A stretch of 64,000 bases of DNA from UBA4479 sp963974935 (GCA_963974935.1 CAXBEV010000001.1:124001-188000), one strand, 5' to 3'. Positions 1-8,513 are shown, counted from the stretch's first letter. Notes: generated by a model from the sequence alone, not told the origin. Translations and numbers: made by a program.

Positions 1-65
1 AACGACATCGGCTAGCTCTCCGAACGCTAAGCCAATTTGACGATTTAAGAAGCCCCACCGCTCGC

Positions 66-100
66 CCTCGTCATCCTGGAACACGTTCAGAATGACGAGG
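66..100. repeat. Imperfect palindrome (13-bp arms, 9-nt loop)
   Basis: The 13-nt arms 66-78 and 88-100 are reverse complements with one mismatch, separated by the loop GAACACGTT. The arm core, GTCATCCTG against CAGAATGAC, resembles dispersed GTCATTC-type intergenic repeats common in alphaproteobacteria. It could be the terminator of a gene to the left, but there is no T-run. I see no coding sequence in bases 1-234. Confidence 0.5.
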
Positions 101-173
101 AATGGGTTTAAGGGTTTACGCTTTCCCTCTTGTCTCTGTCGGCAGAGCCTGTTAAAAACCGCCCCAACATTTC

Positions 174-195
174 GATATAAAGAAATCTTTATATC
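174..195. promoter_or_regulatory. Perfect 22-bp dyad upstream of ahcY, SahR-like operator candidate
   Basis: The arms GATATAAAGA (174-183) and TCTTTATATC (186-195) are exact reverse complements around AA. The dyad ends 39 bases before the ahcY start. The pattern resembles what I recall for SahR, an ArsR-family repressor that senses S-adenosylhomocysteine and controls ahcY in Proteobacteria. The assignment to SahR is inference; the dyad is directly visible. No sahR gene lies in the window. Confidence 0.55.
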
Positions 196-234
196 TTTAA
201 GTCAATTTATCGCTGATCACATGGAGCTTTCGAT

Positions 235-1641
235 ATGAGTGAATTTACTGATTACAAAGTTGCGGATATGAGCCTCGCGAAATGGGGCCGTAAGGAAATC
301 GATCTTGCCGAGACCGAAATGCCGGGCCTGATGTCTGTGCGTGACGAGTATGGCAAAGACCAAGTGCTTAAAGGTGCGAAGATCGCAGGCTCCCTGCACA
401 TGACGATTCAGACCGCCGTGCTGATCGAAAGCCTGCAGGCGCTTGGTGCTGAAGTCCGCTGGGCATCTTGCAACATCTACTCGACGCAGGATCACGCTGC
501 AGCCGCGATCGCTGCCACCGAAACGCCTGTGTTCGCGCTGAAGGGTGAGAGCCTGGAAGATTATTGGCAGTACACCCACGAAATCTTCAACTGGGCCGAC
601 AACACGGGCCCGAACATGATCTTGGATGACGGCGGCGATGCAACGTTGCTGATGCACCTCGGTAAAGAAGCCGAAAAAGATCTGTCGGTGCTGAACAATC
701 CGGATTCGGAAGAAGCCGAAGTCCTGTTCGCCGCCATTAAGGCGCGTCTGAAAACCGATCCAACCTGGTACACTGATCACTCCAAAGACATCCAAGGTGT
801 AACCGAAGAAACCACGACGGGCGTACACCGTCTTTACGAGATGGCGAAAAAGGGCACGCTGATGTTCCCGGCTATTAACGTCAACGATTCGGTCACCAAG
901 TCCAAGTTCGACAACAAGTACGGCTGCCGCGAAAGCCTCGTCGATGCGATCCGTCGCGCCACCGACGTCATGATGTCCGGTAAAGTCGCTTGCGTCGCCG
1001 GGTTTGGCGATGTGGGTAAAGGTTCTGCCGAAAGCCTGCGTCAAGCCGGCTGCCGCGTTATGGTCACCGAAGCCGATCCGATCTGCGCATTGCAGGCCGC
1101 GATGGAAGGCTACGAAGTCGTGACCATGGAAGACGCCGTAAAGCGTGCTGACATTTTCTGCACCGCGACCGGCAACGTCGACGTCATCACCGTCGATCAC
1201 ATGCGGGCCATGAAGGACCGCGCGATTGTCTGTAACATCGGTCACTTCGACAGCGAAATTCAGGTCGCAGCCCTGAAGAACATGAAGTGGGACGAGATCA
1301 AGCCGCAGGTCGACGAGATTGAATTCCCCGGCGGCAACCGCATCATCTTGTTGGCACAAGGCCGCTTGGTGAACTTGGGCTGTGCCACCGGCCACCCAAG
1401 CTTCGTGATGTCGGCATCGTTCACCAACCAAGTGTTGGCGCAGATCGAATTGTGGGCCAACAACAGCAACGGCCAGTACAAGAACGACGTCTATGTGCTG
1501 CCGAAGCACCTGGACGAGCGGGTCGCAGCTCTGCACCTGGAGAAGTTAGGCGTGCATCTGACGACGCTTTCGCAAAAGCAGGCGGACTATATCGGCGTCG
1601 CCGTCGAAGGCCCGCACAAGCCGGAAACCTACCGCTACTAA
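235..1641 (+). CDS. ahcY: Adenosylhomocysteinase
   Basis: Cytosolic NAD-dependent enzyme that splits S-adenosylhomocysteine into adenosine and homocysteine, keeping the methylation cycle running. At 468 residues it has the usual bacterial length. The Rossmann NAD site GFGDVGKGSAESLRQAG is intact, as are the substrate-domain segment NVNDSVTKSKFDNKYGCRES and the C-terminal KPETYRY ending typical of the family. The ATG at 235 follows GGAGCTTTCGAT, a usable ribosome site. It is a single-gene unit, preceded by a strong dyad (174-195) and followed by a GC-rich hairpin. In many alphaproteobacteria ahcY lies beside a DivL-type kinase gene, as it nearly does here. Confidence 0.97.
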   Translation: MSEFTDYKVADMSLAKWGRKEIDLAETEMPGLMSVRDEYGKDQVLKGAKIAGSLHMTIQTAVLIESLQALGAEVRWASCNIYSTQDHAAAAIAATETPVFALKGESLEDYWQYTHEIFNWADNTGPNMILDDGGDATLLMHLGKEAEKDLSVLNNPDSEEAEVLFAAIKARLKTDPTWYTDHSKDIQGVTEETTTGVHRLYEMAKKGTLMFPAINVNDSVTKSKFDNKYGCRESLVDAIRRATDVMMSGKVACVAGFGDVGKGSAESLRQAGCRVMVTEADPICALQAAMEGYEVVTMEDAVKRADIFCTATGNVDVITVDHMRAMKDRAIVCNIGHFDSEIQVAALKNMKWDEIKPQVDEIEFPGGNRIILLAQGRLVNLGCATGHPSFVMSASFTNQVLAQIELWANNSNGQYKNDVYVLPKHLDERVAALHLEKLGVHLTTLSQKQADYIGVAVEGPHKPETYRY

Positions 1642-1657
1642 GACCAAACTTCGCTCT

Positions 1658-1682
1658 GGCCCTCTCCTTTTGGGAGAGGGCC
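1658..1682. repeat. Hairpin after ahcY (10-bp perfect arms)
   Basis: GGCCCTCTCC at 1658-1667 pairs exactly with GGAGAGGGCC at 1673-1682 around the loop TTTTG. It starts 16 bases after the ahcY stop, so it may end that transcript, but no T-run follows. The sequence resembles widespread CCCTCTCC/GGAGAGGG palindromic repeats, so it may instead be a REP-type element. Confidence 0.55.
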
Positions 1683-1716
1683 AAGGTGAGGCGCAATGAG
1701 ATAATTCCCAGAGCTT

Positions 1717-2478
1717 ATGAAATCCGATACAACGTCGGGCATGAACTCAACCCCTTCCGAAAAACGCATATGGCTGATCGCCGGCCCGCCAGGGGCGGGG
1801 AAAAGCGGGCTCGCGCAGTCATTGTTCCCAGGGTGGGCCGGGACTTCGCGGCTGATTGATGCGGACGACGTACATGCGTTCGTCCCAGGTGCAGACCTGC
1901 CCGAAGACATGCTGGGCGGGTTTCTGTCGCGCACTGTCCCGTTTTCAAAACGCCTCGAAGTCGCCGAGCTTGCTGATCGGGAATTCGTTATCGAAACTCG
2001 GCTTGTGAATCGTGAACCGTTATCTGCTGCGCTTAAATTGCGGCGCCGGGGTTGGCAGGTTTTTATGGTGTATCTGGCATTGCCGCGCATCGATTTGTGC
2101 CGGGCACGGGTGCGTGCACGCGTGCACCGGGGCGGCGCCGATGTGAGCGACGAGGTGTTGGAAATCGGTTTTCGTGCCGCCCTCGACAATCTACCGCAAT
2201 ACATTGATCTCGCCGAACGTTGGCTGATTATCGATAGTTCCGGTGCGCGCAGTCCGCTTATTGCACGAGGTGCGCATGCGGCCGCTGTTGCCGAGCAGCC
2301 CGATGCCATGCGCGCCCTGTTGCCCGATTATCCGTTCTTACCGGCGGGCCGTGCGTTGGAAGCGGAAACCTGGACCGGGCCGGTGGTCAATGCGTTTACC
2401 CACTTGGCCCGCTGGCAATCGAGCGTTGATCACTTGCTGCGGGTCGCCGTTGAGCTTGAAGCGGGACGGACCTCTTGA
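1717..2478 (+). CDS. P-loop kinase of the zeta-toxin-like family
   Basis: A 253-residue protein with a textbook Walker A, AGPPGAGKS, at residues 22-30 (Lys29, Ser30). Around residues 46-53 LIDADDVHAF fits the acidic substrate/metal motif of zeta-type kinases, and near residue 91 FVIETRL matches the family's conserved strand. Classical zeta toxins phosphorylate UDP-N-acetylglucosamine; chromosomal relatives are mostly uncharacterised. There is no epsilon-like antitoxin on either side, so I do not call it a toxin. The start at 1717 is preceded by AGAG; an in-frame ATG at 1741 is possible. Confidence 0.7.
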   Translation: MKSDTTSGMNSTPSEKRIWLIAGPPGAGKSGLAQSLFPGWAGTSRLIDADDVHAFVPGADLPEDMLGGFLSRTVPFSKRLEVAELADREFVIETRLVNREPLSAALKLRRRGWQVFMVYLALPRIDLCRARVRARVHRGGADVSDEVLEIGFRAALDNLPQYIDLAERWLIIDSSGARSPLIARGAHAAAVAEQPDAMRALLPDYPFLPAGRALEAETWTGPVVNAFTHLARWQSSVDHLLRVAVELEAGRTS

Positions 2479-2554
2479 TATTTGCCCCGAGAAATCGCGC
2501 ATTCTCGCAATAGGCGGCTTGGCCTGATCTGTCATCAGGCGTAGACTTTGCCCC

Positions 2555-4933
2555 GTGATTGAGACTTTCAGCCCTATCCAGGCGTTACTCGTCGGTGCCA
2601 TCGGCACCGCGGTCGTGCTTGTGCCGACCGCGTTGGTGTTTCGCAGCCGTGCGCGGGATGCCGCGACCGAGAGACGCCGCACCGATGCCTCGGCCAGACG
2701 CACCCGAGAAATCTTGGGGGCCTCGCCGGACGGCATCTTTTTGTGGGATCACGGTACCGGCGGCATTACCTGTTCGAGCCGATTGGCCGAGATGTTGGGT
2801 CTCCAAGCAGGCACATTGGCGCGTTACGACGATATCCGCGCGTGCTTTGGCGAGCAGGAACTGCAAAAGCTTGAGCATGGTGTCAGTTTGTTGCGTGCCA
2901 AGGGCACGCCATTCGATGTTGTGTTGAAGCGCGGCGAGGCGACGCTGCAGGCTATCGGTAAACGGGCCATGAGTTCCAGCGACGTGGCCATCGCGGACAT
3001 TGTTTGGATTCGTGATATTAGCTTTGTCGCAGCGTCGGTGCAGACCGGGCCTCGCAACACATCTGGACTCGAAGATCGCCATTTGACGGCGCTGCTGGAT
3101 ACCTTGCCGATTCCGATTTGGTTGCGGGATGCGGATATGAACGTCGCGTTTTCAAACAGCGCCGCCGAACGTGTGCAGGGGCTTGATGCCGCGCTTGCCT
3201 TAAAGGCCCGCGACGGTGGTCAGCCTATGCGAAAAGCGGCAGAGATTTCGGATGCTGGTCATGCGCGCGCCGTAACGATTACCGAAAGCCCGCTCAATCA
3301 AAGTCCTGAAGGCCGCCGCGCCGGCACGATTGGTTTTGCGGTGGATGTGGATGCCGCCGATGTGCGCTCAACTGCTGCCAGCCCAGCACCGTCAGATATG
3401 CTGCGCCCGCTTGAAGTGGGCGTTGCCGTGTTCGCCGCAGACACCACGTTGATTGCCGCCAATGCGGCGTTTGCGGACTTGTGGCGGGTGGACATGGATT
3501 GGTTGGATTCACGCCCCAACATGAGCGACATGATCAACCGCTTACGCGAGCTGCGGCGCTTGCCGGAAGTCACCGATTTCGCAGCCTTCCGCCGCACCGA
3601 GCTTGGGTATTTCGGCGGTCTGGACCGCATCGTCGAAGATGAAATGCACTTGCCCGATGACCGTACGATCCGTCGCCGTATCGGCCCATTGGATGACGGC
3701 GGCGTGGTGATCACGTGCGAAGACCTCTCTGGGAGGCTTGATCTGCAGCGCTCGCTCAAGTCGCTGGACCGGGTGCAACGGACGACGCTGGAAAACCTGC
3801 ACGAAGGGATCGCGGTGTTTGGCGGCGACGGGCGGCTACGTTTGATCAACCCGAAAATGCTGAAGCTTTGGGATTTGACCGAAGATGCATTGCCGACGGA
3901 CGCGCGCCTGCCTGACGTGATCGAGACGCTGGGTATGAAAATGAGCGCTGACAGCCAAGCTTGGCCGGCTCGCAAGGATGCGATCGCCAGTGCGATGCTG
4001 TCGCGCACGGCGTCGGGCGGCAAGGTCGAGTTGGTCAACGGTCAGGTCTTGGCGTTCGCCAACATTCCGCTGCCGGATGGCGCGTCACTCGTGAGTTATG
4101 GCGACATTACCGATTCGCACAAAGTCGAAGAAGCGCTGCGTGAACGCGCGCGGATGCTGGCCGAAACGGACCGCATGAAGACCGAGTTCATCGCCAACGT
4201 CGCGATGGAGGTGCGCACGCCGCTCAATACCATCACCGGGTTTGCCGATATCTTGCGCCAAGAAATGTTTGGTGAGCTCAATGGTCGTCAGCAGGAATAC
4301 GCACAAGGTATTCTCGAGACCGGGCAGCGTATGATGGGGGTTGTGGCAGATATCTTTGATCTGGCGAGTATCGAGGCCGGGCGCGAAGAGTTGAACAAAG
4401 ACACCATCGATCCTCATGCGGTGCTGGTGTCCGCGTTTAACTTGGTCAAGGAACGCGCACGGCAAAAGAATATCCGGGTCGACTTTGACGTGGCACCGGA
4501 TATCGGTTGGATTACCGCGGATTCCAGGCGTTTGACGCAGGTCGCATTCAACCTTCTGACCAACGCGATTACCTACACACCGAAGCTGGGCCATGTGACG
4601 TTAAGTGCGAAACGCGATGATACGTGGCTCGATATCATTGTTTCCGACAGTGGGCCGGGCATCCCGCAAGCTGACCGTGCACGGGCGTTCGAGCCGTTTT
4701 CCCGTCTATCCGGGGCGCATAAAAAGGGTGTCGGCGGCAGCGATGGCGCCGGACTTGGGCTCACTATCGTCAAACGTTTCGTCGCGCTGCACGGTGGTGC
4801 AGTGCAGATCAAGTCCAACAAAGCACGCGGCACCAGTGTGATTTGTCGCCTGCCGATTGACGGCGAAAACACAAGCGGGCTTGCACCCTTCGATACAGAT
4901 CATGCTATTGTAACGGACGAAGCGGCGGAATAA
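2555..4933 (+). CDS. divL: DivL-type multi-PAS pseudo-histidine kinase (phospho-acceptor His replaced by Met551)
   Basis: This 792-residue protein has one N-terminal membrane segment (about residues 9-29) and four PAS-like regions (about 45-140, 170-270, 285-385, 405-505). A HisKA dimerisation helix lies near 540-605 and an HATPase domain near 650-775. The ATPase motifs look complete: N box NLLTNAITYTP, G1 DSGPGIP, F box FEPF, G2 GAGLGLTIVK. In the H box, however, the sequence is FIANVAMEVRTPLN, with Met551 (codon 4205-4207) where His is expected. Caulobacter DivL, a regulator of CckA that is bound by DivK, carries Tyr550 at this place and has similar length and four PAS domains. Orthology is inferred from this and from the ahcY/tsaE-addA neighbourhood. 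The start is GTG. Confidence 0.8.
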   Translation: MIETFSPIQALLVGAIGTAVVLVPTALVFRSRARDAATERRRTDASARRTREILGASPDGIFLWDHGTGGITCSSRLAEMLGLQAGTLARYDDIRACFGEQELQKLEHGVSLLRAKGTPFDVVLKRGEATLQAIGKRAMSSSDVAIADIVWIRDISFVAASVQTGPRNTSGLEDRHLTALLDTLPIPIWLRDADMNVAFSNSAAERVQGLDAALALKARDGGQPMRKAAEISDAGHARAVTITESPLNQSPEGRRAGTIGFAVDVDAADVRSTAASPAPSDMLRPLEVGVAVFAADTTLIAANAAFADLWRVDMDWLDSRPNMSDMINRLRELRRLPEVTDFAAFRRTELGYFGGLDRIVEDEMHLPDDRTIRRRIGPLDDGGVVITCEDLSGRLDLQRSLKSLDRVQRTTLENLHEGIAVFGGDGRLRLINPKMLKLWDLTEDALPTDARLPDVIETLGMKMSADSQAWPARKDAIASAMLSRTASGGKVELVNGQVLAFANIPLPDGASLVSYGDITDSHKVEEALRERARMLAETDRMKTEFIANVAMEVRTPLNTITGFADILRQEMFGELNGRQQEYAQGILETGQRMMGVVADIFDLASIEAGREELNKDTIDPHAVLVSAFNLVKERARQKNIRVDFDVAPDIGWITADSRRLTQVAFNLLTNAITYTPKLGHVTLSAKRDDTWLDIIVSDSGPGIPQADRARAFEPFSRLSGAHKKGVGGSDGAGLGLTIVKRFVALHGGAVQIKSNKARGTSVICRLPIDGENTSGLAPFDTDHAIVTDEAAE

Positions 4934-4966
4934 GCAGCGCCGCCGATTTTATCGAAGGACCTGACA

Positions 4967-5500
4967 TTGGATCTGCAAACGCTCAGTATCGTCGTTATCC
5001 TTGGCGGCATTGTATTTATGCTGGTGCGGACGATGCTGGCCGAAGGGCGCAAGCGTGCTAAGCCGCGCCAAGCGCAAAAGATTAAGCGGCCATCGGGTGG
5101 CGCGTTTGCGCTAGATGACGCGCTCGACAAACTGAACGAAACCATCCGCATTTTGGACGAAGCTTTGGCCGATCGCGCACCGACACGGGGCGATGCCGAA
5201 GGGGCGCGTTTCTACGTCGCCTACTTGGTCGGCGTTGCCAGAGAAATTGCGCGCATGAACCGGATCGCTTATGGCCCGGCGTTAGAAACCCCGATCCGGA
5301 TGGAGCTTATTCGTTTTGGGATTTCAAACGGCTCGACCGGCGATGCGTTGGCCCGCATCCTCGCCACCGACGAAGGTCAGCAAGGCCTGACGGCCGGTGA
5401 GATGGACGGCGTTGAAGCGTGCAACCCGGATTTCCGGGGTGCGTACTTCGCGCGCATCCAAACCTACTTCACCGATGCCCAGGTCCGCGGGCCCCGTTAA
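4967..5500 (+). CDS. Unknown membrane-anchored protein
   Basis: I do not recognise this 177-residue protein. A hydrophobic stretch at residues 5-22 (LSIVVILGGIVFMLV) is followed by a very basic linker (RKRAKPRQAQKIKR), which suggests an inner-membrane anchor with a cytoplasmic body. The remainder is mainly predicted helix, ending in a compact region with AGEMDGVEACNPDFRGAYF. The start is TTG at 4967, supported by GAAGGA at 4954-4959 with 7 bases of spacing. It follows the DivL-type gene by 33 bases, so co-transcription is likely. Its 3' end overlaps the convergent aminotransferase gene by 4 bases. Confidence 0.7.
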   Translation: MDLQTLSIVVILGGIVFMLVRTMLAEGRKRAKPRQAQKIKRPSGGAFALDDALDKLNETIRILDEALADRAPTRGDAEGARFYVAYLVGVAREIARMNRIAYGPALETPIRMELIRFGISNGSTGDALARILATDEGQQGLTAGEMDGVEACNPDFRGAYFARIQTYFTDAQVRGPR

Positions 5501-6678
5501 AGCGCCTCGACCGCTTCACAGAACCGCGCGATCTCGTCTTCATCGTTATAGTAATGAACAGAAGATCGCACGATCTGTGCAAGCCCCCGCTTATCCATAT
5601 CCAACAAGGTCGAATTGCGATTTGAACTGCTGACGTTGATCTTTTTCTGGCTGAGCAATGCGCGGATATCTGGCGACTCAAATCCATCTTTTATAAACGT
5701 CACGATGCCGGCTTTTTCACGCCCGATATCGGTTACGTGGACCCCCGGAATGGCACTCAACTGAGTGCGCAATTGTTCGGCCAAGCTTGTCAGGCGGGCG
5801 TGGATCGCATCCATACCAAAGCTCAATGCATAGTCGACGGCAACGCCGAGCCCGATCACGCCGGCGACATAAAACTCCCAATTCTCAAACCGCTTGGCGC
5901 CCAGGCGCACCTCATAGGTCTCTGCTCCGGTCCATTTTGCCGAATGCAAATCCAAGAACGGTGGCTCCAAGCTGTTCGCCAAGTCTTCGCGGATATACAA
6001 AAATCCGGTACCGCGTGGCCCGCGCAAGTACTTGCGCCCCGTCACTGACAGCGCATCGCAGCCGATCTGGGCGACATCCAACGGCACTTGGCCGGCGGAT
6101 TGGCAGGCATCCAACAGGTACAACACGCCGGCCTTTTTAGCGACGACCCCAACCGCGGCCGCCGGATTAACCAAGCCACCGTTGGTCGGGATGTGTGTCA
6201 TCGAAATCAGTTTCACTCGGTCGTCGATCAATGATTCCAAAGCGGCTACGTCGACACTGCCGGTCTCGTCACTGGGCGCCACGACGATCTCAAGCCCATA
6301 CTCGCGTTTGACCTGCAGATAGGTGATGTAATTTGTCGCGTATTCGGATTCGATCGTGAGGATTTTATCGCCTGGCTTGAATGTTTTGATCATCGCATGA
6401 AAGGCCATCAGCCATCCCACCGTCGCATTCTCGACAAGCGCGATTTCTTCTGGTTTCGCATTCAAGAGCCGCGCAATCGCGTTGTAGGTGTTTTTTTGCT
6501 GTGCCAACGTTGCAGCTGCTGCTTCATAGCCACCGATATTCGCTTCGAGCTGTAAATGTGTGGTCAGGGCATCCAAAACCGGCTGTGGCATCAGGCCGGC
6601 ACCGGCATTGTTAAAATGTAGCACGTTCTGCACGCCGGGCGTTTCGGCGCGCGCGCGCACGATATCAATCTTGCGCAT
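5497..6678 (-). CDS. Class V aminotransferase-fold PLP enzyme
   Basis: A 393-residue PLP enzyme of the aminotransferase V / cysteine desulfurase superfamily. Visible features are the N-terminal FNNAGAGLMPQPV, the aspartate motif LLDACQSAGQVPLDV, and the Schiff-base lysine in SVTGRKYLRGPRGTGFLY. No catalytic Cys loop typical of NifS/IscS is evident, so a desulfurase role is doubtful; isopenicillin-N-epimerase-like or kynureninase-like members share this layout. Substrate unknown. GAGGGACGTTTT precedes the ATG at 6678, with an overlapping TTG at 6681 as an alternative. Confidence 0.85.
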   Translation of the reverse strand: MRKIDIVRARAETPGVQNVLHFNNAGAGLMPQPVLDALTTHLQLEANIGGYEAAAATLAQQKNTYNAIARLLNAKPEEIALVENATVGWLMAFHAMIKTFKPGDKILTIESEYATNYITYLQVKREYGLEIVVAPSDETGSVDVAALESLIDDRVKLISMTHIPTNGGLVNPAAAVGVVAKKAGVLYLLDACQSAGQVPLDVAQIGCDALSVTGRKYLRGPRGTGFLYIREDLANSLEPPFLDLHSAKWTGAETYEVRLGAKRFENWEFYVAGVIGLGVAVDYALSFGMDAIHARLTSLAEQLRTQLSAIPGVHVTDIGREKAGIVTFIKDGFESPDIRALLSQKKINVSSSNRNSTLLDMDKRGLAQIVRSSVHYYNDEDEIARFCEAVEAL

Positions 6679-6707
6679 CAAAAACGTCCCTCAAAAAACG
6701 ACGATGA

Positions 6708-7403
6708 TTAATTGCAAGGCAGCCGACCATAATATTCAGCCATCGCGATGATATCAGATTCTGTCAAGTATTTGGCCTGGGATGCCATGATTGGCGCACG
6801 CCTTTTTGCGTTTTCATTAAGTCCCGTGTCATTTGCGGCGGCGTGAAATGCCTTTAACTGTTCGATGAGGTACCTCACGTCTTGGCCAGCGATGTTGGGT
6901 ATTGTGTCGCGGTCGCTGATACCGACTCTGCCATGACAAGCGCGACATCGGACTTCAGTTTTCGGCGGCACCGTAGGTGTAGGACCGATCTCTTGTTGGC
7001 AATTCAAAGTGCTGTAGTACGTCGCGACGTCTAATATTTCCTGGTCGTTTAAGTTTATGACATAAGGATCCATGATGTCGTTCGAACGTGTGGCGCGTGT
7101 GATCTGCGTGATGTGTCTTTTGTCTTCGCTGAGCATGCCTGCATGTTGCATTGCGGATCGCCGCATTTCTTTTAATTGTTTGACGAGATACCTGAGTTTT
7201 TGCCCCGACAGTAGCGGATAGCCGTCAATTGGGGCTTTGCCCGCTTCGCCGTGGCAGCTAGCACATGTTTTGGATAATACTGCACCACGTGCCGGGTCGC
7301 CGTCAGCACGGGCGTCTGACATCGCGAACTGCGCGCCAATTACTAACCCAACAACAGCGTAGGCAGACAAACGGATAAAACGATGGTGCAACATTGTGCG
7401 CAT
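6708..7403 (-). CDS. Di-haem cytochrome c (c4-like)
   Basis: A 231-residue exported protein. A hydrophobic signal segment covers about residues 10-28 and ends near DARADGDP. Two haem-binding CXXCH motifs, CASCH (47-51) and CRACH (153-157), sit in two similar halves: each is followed by an IDGYPLLSGQ or DTIPNIAGQ segment and RYL(V/I)(K/E)QLK. This duplicated layout is that of cytochrome c4, a periplasmic electron carrier. The start is uncertain (TTG 7406, ATG 7403, ATG 7394; no clear ribosome site). It is 29 bases upstream of the aminotransferase on the same strand. A TATAAT-containing dyad (7411-7434) covers its promoter region. Confidence 0.87.
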   Translation of the reverse strand: MRTMLHHRFIRLSAYAVVGLVIGAQFAMSDARADGDPARGAVLSKTCASCHGEAGKAPIDGYPLLSGQKLRYLVKQLKEMRRSAMQHAGMLSEDKRHITQITRATRSNDIMDPYVINLNDQEILDVATYYSTLNCQQEIGPTPTVPPKTEVRCRACHGRVGISDRDTIPNIAGQDVRYLIEQLKAFHAAANDTGLNENAKRRAPIMASQAKYLTESDIIAMAEYYGRLPCN

Positions 7404-7410
7404 CAATAGA

Positions 7411-7434
7411 ATTATATCGGCAATTTGATATAAT
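7411..7434. promoter_or_regulatory. Dyad ATTATATC-N8-GATATAAT upstream of the cytochrome gene
   Basis: ATTATATC (7411-7418) and GATATAAT (7427-7434) are exact reverse complements with an 8-base spacer. Each arm contains a TATAAT on one strand, so it may hold the -10 element of the cytochrome gene (minus strand) and an operator. The regulator is unknown. Confidence 0.35.
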
Positions 7435-7448
7435 CCAAACGATAGAGT

Positions 7449-8513
7449 TTACGAAGCGCCGTTCGGGCGTGGGACGCCTTTGGTCGTTGAATATTCAAAG
7501 TGCAAGGCCGTGTCTGGAAACACGATGTTGTGGGCATGGTGGGCCGCGAATGCGGCTTCGGAAAAGCCGGTTAAGATCAATTTCAGCTTTCCAGGGTATT
7601 CGGCAACGTCGCCTACGGCGAAGATACCGGTGCGGTCTGTCTCCGCCGTGACCGGGTTGACCGCGACGCCCCGCCGGCTATCACCCAGGCCCCAGTCGCG
7701 AATGGGGCCTAAGTCTTGCGACAATCCATAGAACGGCAGCAATACATCGGCGTCGATGGCGCGCTCGTTGCCGTCCACGTCGGCAATGGTGACGGTCTGC
7801 AAAATGCCGTCGGTCCCGGATACACCCGCCAATTGAAACGGCGTCATCAGTTCGACACTGCCGTCTTCGACCAGAGATTTTAGCTGGCGGACACTTTCCG
7901 GCATCGCGCGGAAGGTGGCGCGACGGTGCACCACGGTGACTTTTGCTGCGACGCTCGCCAGGATAACGGCCCAATCGACGGCGCTGTCACCGCCGCCTGC
8001 GATGACAACGCGCTTGCCGGCGTAATCCTTAGTGCGGCGAACCATATAGTTCACACCGAGGCCAGGTCCCGCAGTTTCAAACGTCTCAATGTTTGGCAGC
8101 GGTGGACGTTTCGGACCGAACGCACCGACGCCCGCTGCGATCACCACGACCTTCGCTGCGATCACGTTGTTCTGTGACGTGGTAAGTTGAAATGCGCCCG
8201 CGTTACCTTCAAGCCCGATGACTTGTTGATTGAGATGAAAATGCGGGGCAAATGGCTCTGCCTGATGCTCTAACGCGTTAATCAGGCGGCCTCCGGAAAC
8301 TTCCGGATAGCCCGGAATATCGTAGATTGGCTTTTCCGGGTACAGCGCCGCGCACTGGCCACCGATGGCTTCCAGCGAATCGATGACGCGGCACTTCATG
8401 CCCAACATGCCGAATTGAAACACCGTGAACAGCCCGACTGGCCCAGCGCCGATCACGGCGACGTCCGTCGAAAACGTTTGTTGTGGCGCAGGTACGGTCA
8501 ACGGCGGATCCAA
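7449..8513 (-). CDS. Ferredoxin/flavodoxin-NADP reductase, thioredoxin-reductase-like type
   Basis: A 354-residue FAD/NAD(P) disulfide-oxidoreductase-fold protein lacking the redox CXXC of thioredoxin reductase. The N-terminal FAD site is VAVIGAGPVGLFTVF, followed by IGGQCAALYPEKPIYDIPGYP, a stretch characteristic of the YumC-type ferredoxin-NADP reductases. The NADPH site is VVIAGGGDSAVDWA and the C-terminal FAD contact is GIFAVGDVAEYPGKLKLI. It probably moves electrons between NADPH and ferredoxin or flavodoxin in the cytosol. The start is taken as TTG 8513. It is divergent from tsaE with an 87-bp gap. Confidence 0.9.
   Translation of the reverse strand: MDPPLTVPAPQQTFSTDVAVIGAGPVGLFTVFQFGMLGMKCRVIDSLEAIGGQCAALYPEKPIYDIPGYPEVSGGRLINALEHQAEPFAPHFHLNQQVIGLEGNAGAFQLTTSQNNVIAAKVVVIAAGVGAFGPKRPPLPNIETFETAGPGLGVNYMVRRTKDYAGKRVVIAGGGDSAVDWAVILASVAAKVTVVHRRATFRAMPESVRQLKSLVEDGSVELMTPFQLAGVSGTDGILQTVTIADVDGNERAIDADVLLPFYGLSQDLGPIRDWGLGDSRRGVAVNPVTAETDRTGIFAVGDVAEYPGKLKLILTGFSEAAFAAHHAHNIVFPDTALHFEYSTTKGVPRPNGAS

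Noticed and set aside
1..234. SAM/SAH riboswitch upstream of ahcY
   Set aside because: No conserved riboswitch core or paired helices could be traced; a protein-binding dyad explains the leader better.
217..1536. 439-residue open frame on the minus strand across ahcY
   Set aside because: It is antisense to a gene with unambiguous family motifs; its translation is a His/Val-rich shadow with no domain sense.
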